Source: Oscarella lobularis
Lineage: Eukaryota > Porifera > Homoscleromorpha > Homosclerophorida > Oscarellidae
Assembly: GCF_947507565.1 (NCBI RefSeq)
Contig: NC_089175.1
Span: 3,213,733 to 3,277,732 of the forward strand
Length of the DNA: 64,000 nucleotides
Reading direction: 5' to 3'
In this document: positions 58,195-64,000 of the stretch, in pieces
Position numbering within the stretch: the first letter of the stretch is position 1
Layout of the letters: every line of letters begins with the position of its first letter
The notes under the pieces: generated by a model
The model's database searches: none
What the model saw: only the letters and a program-made list of their open reading frames with translations
Told to the model about the DNA's origin: nothing
Translations under genes and position numbers: made by a program

Positions 58195-60607
58195 ATGTTT
58201 TGGGCATTAGGGCTCGTCGTCTGGGGCTTGGGCGTTAAAGGTAAAACTACGTTTTCGTCTGCCTGTTTGCGCTCTCAGCGTCACATAGCAGCAAAGCGGC
58301 AAGAATTGGCTCTCGACAGTCAGGACGCGACGCTGTGGACTCTCCAAGGAAACGACGTTCTGCTCAACTGCGATCGCTCATATAACCGAAACCTCAGACC
58401 GTTCTGGCAAGAAAGACTGCCTGACGGACAGACAACAACCCTTTATGCAAGCACTCAACGAGCCCTCGTGGGCTTTTTTTCAGGCAGAATCACGCTAGAA
58501 TTGAAAAACGTTTCCCAAGCCTTAAACGGATCCTCGTATCAGTGCTACATTCCTAGCAGTTGGCCTTTTAGAAGTGGCTGGCTAACGATTCTCGTCGGGG
58601 GTGCGTGCCTTCACTTCGGGATGGGACTAGCATCACCAACATATTTTTCGTTTCGATATAGATAAGCTCAGCTTCACTTGCGAGAACAAGAGCGCTGCCG
58701 CTTGCACGAAAATCGGTCAAACATTGGAAAAACCGTGCGAATTTCGTAGTGGCTTTCCTCTGCCCAGCGTCACCGTGGAAAAACTCGGCGCCCAGTCAGC
58801 GGCGAGAGTCCCGCTCGTAGATTTAGACAAACTAACGTTCAACGCGGTGAGGTTAGAAGATAGAGGCGTCTATCGCGTCAGAGCTAAAAACGTTTTGGAG
58901 GAGACAATCGTCGACGTGGCAATTCGACCCGAAATCGATATCTGCAGTGAGCGAACGCGAAACCTTTTGAATCGCGCCACTATATTTCCATTTCTACACA
59001 GTGGCTCCGGTGCCGGGTCGCCTTTCGATTCACGACCCCGTCGACTGTCATCGAACGACGTTTATTAACTATACGGTGACGGGAATACCGACGCCGGAAA
59101 TTCGGTGGCGTCCTCGCTTGAAGGGGCGTACGGTCGTCGAACGTACGATCCTCACAAAAGCGTCGAATCGAATCACGTCGATTGCGACGTCGACGATGGA
59201 GCTGCACGACGTGGAGAGGAGCGACGGCGACGTGCGATTTTGCATCGACGCCGACAACGGAGTCTCGCCGCTTTCGTCGACGTGCTTCAGGATCAATATC
59301 ACGTGTAAGAGAATGGGTTGGGTGTCGTGCGTTCCGGTGGGAATTAATTTTTTCAACGAGATCATATTACGTATAAGAGAATCGTTGAATGCCTTACGTT
59401 TTCGGTGAACGTGTTAAAATAACTGTTTGGAATTTTTCGAAACGAAGGCTAACGGATCTCAATTCAAATCAATATCGAGTGGCAAGAAAATCTCTTAATC
59501 TGGAGGCTTTCGTTTCTTATAAAGAGAAGCGTTTGATTAATTGCTCTGGGTCTTCGATACAATGGTCAATTCAAACCAGTGTCACATGAAATGAAAATCT
59601 GGCCTAACGCAATTTTTCTGTTGATCTGTTTCAGGTGATTTCGATGCGCCTCAAATTTTCCTTAATGACCAGACGTCCAATTCGCTTACATTCCTCATTC
59701 CAGACGAGCGCGACGATGAAAATCGATTGCGTGCGACCGAGTACATCGTATCCTACTGGCGAACAACGAACGCTAACGAGTCGCGAACAATCGCCTACGA
59801 CAAACGCCCCGACGCCCCGACATACGTCCAAATAACCGCCCTGGAACCGGACACACTCTATACGATCGAATTGACGGCACGAAACGGACGCTATCTAAGC
59901 GAATCGTTTGTCGGCGACTTCTCCACGCTAAGAACGGACGACTGCGTGCCTCGTCTCCGTCTCACCGAGTTGCCCCAGGCGCGAGACGTCCTACGAGCGA
60001 ACTGGGACTACGTCTGCGACGGAAGTGAGCCGCTCAAACGAGTCGCCTCGTACGCTATCGACTACGAGTGCAACGAGTGCGACGTCGTCGAATATCGCGT
60101 TCGCCTTCGACGTGATCAGAACCAATACGACTTCCGTAATCTGCGTTTGAACGTGGACTATAATTTCACGCTGACGGTCGCCACTCGAACGGGAGTGGGG
60201 AAGAAATCCGACACGGTAACGAGGAGAATAAGCGTAGATAAAACCCAGCCAACGTCAGGTAAAATATATATTGTAATATTATTATTATTATCCTGGTCAA
60301 TAGCACCTGATGTTAATGATATGACTGGAATTATTTTTGCGTTTGTGACGTTGGGTGTGCTGTTGGCTGCATCATGGTTTGCTATTATTAGAAGGTCGGT
60401 ATTATGCACAAGCCGGAAGTGGTCGGGGATGTCTTGGAGATTTTTTCTAGGTTAGTAAAGAAGCATTGGGGAACGAAGTCTTCGAGTCATTCTGGAAATC
60501 CCGAATTGAAGCTGAATCGGCTCTACGAAGCGAGGGGGAGTCTTCTGGAGAGTCAGGAGGGCGAAAAGACGGAATTTCTCGAGTCCGAGTACATTCAAGT
60601 CGCTTGA
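58195..60607 (+). CDS. R13, complete Ig3-FN3x2 receptor, class C tail
   Basis: Exons 58195-58240 (signal, MFWALGLVVWGLGVKG), 58289-58600 (Ig1), 58662-58946 (Ig2), 59002-59304 (Ig3), 59635-60258 (FN3-FN3), 60304-60394 (helix) and 60451-60607 (tail). The 1818 nt give 605 residues. The acceptor at 58288 was chosen over 58278 because only it keeps frame. The Ig3-FN3 intron is 330 bp. The second FN3 has WDYVCDGS. The helix (GIIFAFVTLGVLLAASWFAII) is followed by RR. The tail has NRLYEARGSLLES and SEYIQV; the latter fits the ITIM pattern SxYxxV. It is the only intact class C gene, with at least five relics nearby. Confidence 0.87.
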
Positions 60608-60611
60608 CTGA

Positions 60612-60900
60612 ATGCATCGTGACTTGGGTGATCGTGGGACAGAATAAAAGGGTTTTTGTAGGGTAGAGGGATCGTTTTGGAGAATAGGTGCGATAGAGGG
60701 AATTCCCGATAGAGCGCACCCGAATGATAACGTACGAAGAGTGACTTACGACTCTTGGTCTTGGAGGAGATCTTCGGCGTTTTCTCCAGAGTGACGGTCT
60801 CCTGAGGGTTAGGAGGCAGCGCGAGAATGACAAATACACATCAGGGTACCGGAATACCTAGTGGATGGACGTGAAAGCCATCCGCATACATCGCAAAGCT
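60612..60900. repeat. Dispersed repeat RPT-A, copy 4
   Basis: Begins just after the R13 stop and shares landmarks with copies 1-3, so it contains the R13 3' flank. Confidence 0.6.
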
Positions 60901-61540
60901 ACCCTTAATCCTTGATCCATCGAAAGACAAGGCCTAGAGTCGATTGCGATTTCCGAGTGGCTTCACAGTGGAGGAATTGTGTCATATCAAATGCTTCGCG
61001 ACTTAGAAAGTTTGCGTGGGGTAGATGTATCGCTTTTGAAGAAAAGTGCGATAGAGCGCACCGATTGAAAATGGCGTGTGGGTAGCTGAAGAGCTTCGAG
61101 ATATCTTAATAGCGTGCGCGAACGATCTCCGCCAGGGATACTCCTCGGCTGACACGTTCGTACCACGCCTGACTGCGTAACAAAGGAGTTGAGGCCCAGG
61201 AGATATGTGAATTAAAACGAAGGAATGGCGGCGGAGAAACGGTGAGACCGATCTGCGTTCGTCGCAGGGAAACGACGACGTCGAACTTCTGTCGTTCGTT
61301 GTGGCTCGCACACGCTTCGCTGAGTGGACGCGAACCGCGTAGCATCAACGAAGGACGAGCGCGCGCAGGCAGTCATGACAGGAGAGCGACTCGCGAAACA
61401 GCGGCAACAAAAAACGCGCGCGCTCATGAACGAGTTCCTAACTAATTGATAACCTGGGAAAAAAGCATGACACTACGCAAATATCATGCACTATTGAAAA
61501 AGACCTCTTCTTTCTTATCTTTCATGACATATTTTCTTCC
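60901..61540. other. Diverged RPT-A-like sequence, no gene
   Basis: 61010-61270 resembles RPT-A (gtttgcgtggggtaga, gatctgcgttcgtcgcag) at low similarity. Frames on the minus strand have no recognised motif. Confidence 0.4.
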
Positions 61541-61659
61541 TTTATTTGGCCTGCAATATCGCATCAGTGGAAAGAAAATGACATGATGATAGCTTACCTT
61601 TCCAAAAGACGTAGGCATCTGAAATTGAAGTCTTACTATTAACATACCCTAAAAAGAAA

Positions 61660-61870
61660 AAGAAATTAATAAATGAACAATTAGGAAAACCTGCAAAGAA
61701 AACGTAAATAAAAATTAGAATCTGCAAATAAAATAAAAACCTGTGGAAAAAATAAAACCCTATAAATAAAACCTGTGAATAAAATAAAAACCTGTGGAAA
61801 AAACCCCTATACATAAAACCTGTGAATAAAATAAAAACCTGTAAATAAAACCTACTAAGAGTACCCTGAA
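61660..61870. repeat. A-rich imperfect tandem repeat
   Basis: Recurring aataaaataaaaacctgtg-like units of about 20-40 bp. Non-coding. Confidence 0.7.
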
Positions 61871-63639
61871 AAAGAAAATCAGGCTTGTGAATAAATACCT
61901 AGAATACCTTATAAATCCATTGACCTAAAATATTCCTACATTCTAATCAGCCTAGATTACCTGATAAAAATCCATTGAAAAATGGTCTAAAGCATGTGGC
62001 GGCTGCTAGCTAAGCACGTGATGAGGAAAGGAGCTACAAGCCTACTACACAAACCACCCTACCCTACTAGCAGCCGCCAACTAAACCCTAATGCAAAGGG
62101 AGAGGACCCGTGCAAACTAACGTAGTCGCCATGGTGATGATGCAAACCGAGCACGGAACGGGGAAGGGAGATATTGCCATTTCACTAATTAATTACGCCA
62201 ATGCGACTGTCGTCCCGCTACACCCCCTGCAACGTACACAATTGGGCTCCATGTGCTGCAATAACCACCAGCTCTCACTCGTGAACCCCAACCCGCCCTC
62301 CATTCGATCAGACCTAGGGTTACACTGTTGGAAATTTTCTATGCTCACGAGCGAGGGCAGTGGCATTGCAGACATTTCGCGCCGTGTACGTCATTTGAAG
62401 CCCCGCCCCCTAAGAGCACGCCTACACCGTTGGGGCCCCAATGGGGGTACCTGGTTGTCGCGCTGGCCACGAGGCATTCTTCTTCTCTCTTTCGTCGTCG
62501 AACTTTGCGAAGCTAGAGAAAAAGAGGAAGGGAATGAATAGAAACGAATACGAGTGCGCGCGATGAGGGATCGCCTAGATGCGAGTGGATACGCGAGGCG
62601 TTACGTCCGTGTCACGTCGCCGCGCGTCGCGAAAAACGTCGTTGGAGAGTAGATATAGCCACGCGCGGATTGCTTCGACGCTCTACGTCGCTTTACGCGT
62701 GGAGACGGACGCGACAACGCGACGCGCGAGCGACGATGAACGGGAAACGAACGATTTTTAGTGCGCTTACCAATTGGCGCCTACTGGATGGGCTGCATGC
62801 GCGCCTCGCAGCGGGACGAAGTCCATTTCAAGTCGTCGAGACGAGCGTGCGGCGACATGGGGCTTCTTCGGAGTTCTTCCAAGTTCCTTGTGTGTGTGCA
62901 CCGAAGTTCGCTCAGAGTAACCCGGACACTGACACCTCGGCGAGCAATGAGAAGAGCGCGTGTGCTCACGTGAAAGATTAAATACACTGCGTATTTATGA
63001 ATCTTTTTCACTAATTACAGGACTGATGCCTTGCTTACGTAATCGACGTCTTGGGCCCGCAAAATCTCTTTCCTATTGCATTTACAACTTTTCCATCGAC
63101 TGTGCAAAAGAACGTAGGTATTTTACAACCTAAAATCACGGATACTGTACGGGGTTTGTTCTAAATGCATGAAGCCGTCGAGTTAATATCGCATATCGCT
63201 TGTGGTAAGTCGAGCCTTATTGTTGCAAAGAGCGACTCGTTTATGCGGACCGTCGGCTAGCAGTTGTGCACCAGCCAATCAAGTCTTCGTCTCAATTCTT
63301 GACCTCAGCACATCGGAATGGGGGAGGGGTGTCCCGATGAAAACGATCCGGCATTCTCCGTAAACAAAACACATACAGTACTGTACAACAAGCGACATAC
63401 GGGTCTGTAACGACAGATAAAAGCCTGACCGCGTGACCTATTCTGATGACGCCGAATAATGAATTATTCATCTTTCGGCGTAATTTTGTTGTCAGGGCAA
63501 ACAAAAGTGCACGCTGACTTCAGATTTGTTGCTACTTAGAAACGAGTAAATGAAATCTAAAGCCAGTTCAAGTGCTGACTTGCGTGAATGGCAGTGAGGC
63601 AGAATAAAATAAATAATAAAATAAATGAAAAATGATGGT
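61871..63639. other. Intergenic, no supported gene
   Basis: A 13-bp inverted repeat (61997-62009 with 62067-62079) flanks 57 bp. A frame at 62110-62541 and G+C-rich frames at 62579-62981 lack recognised domains and splice context. 63145-63190 has a short RPT-A piece (tacggggtttgttctaaat). Confidence 0.4.
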
Positions 63640-63985
63640 TGTGTTGGACAGAAGAATAGGCGCGATAGAGCGCGCCCGAGTGAAAGCTAGGGTACGGAAG
63701 GTGACGTTTGTGACTCTATCTTACATCTTTTAGACTTGAAGACATTCGAGATCCCTTTCGCGATCGATCGTCGGCATTTCCTCCAGAGTGAAGGTCTCCT
63801 GGAGGCGTTGAGGCTTAGGAGACAGTGCGAGAATGACAAGTAGACATTAGAATGCTGGAATAGCCGGTGAAGGAACGGTGAAAGCGATGCCCGTTCTCCG
63901 CAGACGTCGATAAACGTCAATGCACTATTGACATACGGGGTTTGTTCTAAATGCACAGTTCGCTTGTACACCTTCGACGCTTCGT
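63640..63985. repeat. Dispersed repeat RPT-A, copy 5
   Basis: Shares ggtctcctggaggcgttgag and acggggtttgttctaaat with other copies, with no receptor tail in front within the window. Confidence 0.6.
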
Positions 63986-64000
63986 ACATCAATCTCTCTC

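Noticed and set aside
62110-62541. 143-codon frame in the 3' intergenic region
   Set aside because: No signal peptide, domain or similarity to any family here; the minus strand is also open over part of it.

Overview
The window is animal nuclear DNA, most likely from a sponge or another early-branching invertebrate with a compact genome. The evidence is spliced genes with introns of only about 45-60 bp, secreted CTHRC1-type collagen-domain proteins, and many single-pass Ig/fibronectin-III (FN3) receptors. The species assignment is inference.

The locus is a tandem array of cell-surface receptor genes, all on the + strand. Seven reconstruct as complete spliced genes with consistent phase: R2 2352-4411, R3 5847-7982, R4 9378-11575, R5 12441-14472, R6 15970-18018, R10 37356-39619 and R13 58195-60607. 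R7 (18445-21059) is open throughout but has a shortened tail. R1 is cut by the window start. R8, R9, R11 and R12 are damaged or chimeric, and many smaller relics lie between 39.7 and 58.1 kb. The usual receptor is signal peptide, three Ig-like domains, two FN3 domains, one membrane helix and a short tail with two tyrosine motifs of ITIM/SH2-ligand type. Every ectodomain exon is a phase 1-1 cassette. Three 3'-end classes exist: A (FN3, FN3 and TM in separate exons; R1, R3, R4, R11), B (one FN3-FN3-TM exon; R2, R5-R10, R12b) and C (FN3-FN3 exon plus separate TM exon; R13). R7 and R8 carry four different I-set-like Ig domains on class B ends.

Two secreted families lie on the - strand. K1-K5 are CTHRC1-like genes (signal peptide, Gly-X-Y stretch, CTHRC1 C-terminal domain). 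Each starts about 240-400 bp from a receptor start in head-to-head orientation (K1/R2, K2/R3, K3/R4, K4/R6, K5/R9). Only K2 is clearly intact. L1-L5 are a family I do not recognise: signal peptide, short Cys-containing region, Pro/Ser/Thr hinge and a roughly 195-residue C-terminal domain. L1, L2, L4 and L5 are intact (268-280 aa) and L3 is a fragment.

Layout: 0-18 kb, receptor and CTHRC1-like pairs; 18-28 kb, the I-set subfamily R7/R8 and L1; 28-36 kb, L3, K5/R9, L2 and duplicated fragments; 36-43 kb, R10, L4 and relics; 43.6-47.8 kb, an inserted element dominated by a ~3.1 kb minisatellite; 48-60.6 kb, relics, R11, chimeric R12, L5 and R13; 60.6-64 kb, repeats with no gene I can support. Segmental duplications explain much of the array (38.6-43.6 with 53.2-58.1 kb; 51.1-53.2 with 58.1-60.2 kb; 21.8-24.0 with 32.7-35.0 kb; 1-1.2 with 10.4-11.6 kb). 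The arrangement resembles a fast-evolving self/non-self or immune receptor cluster, with secreted proteins that could be ligands or cofactors. That function is inference only.
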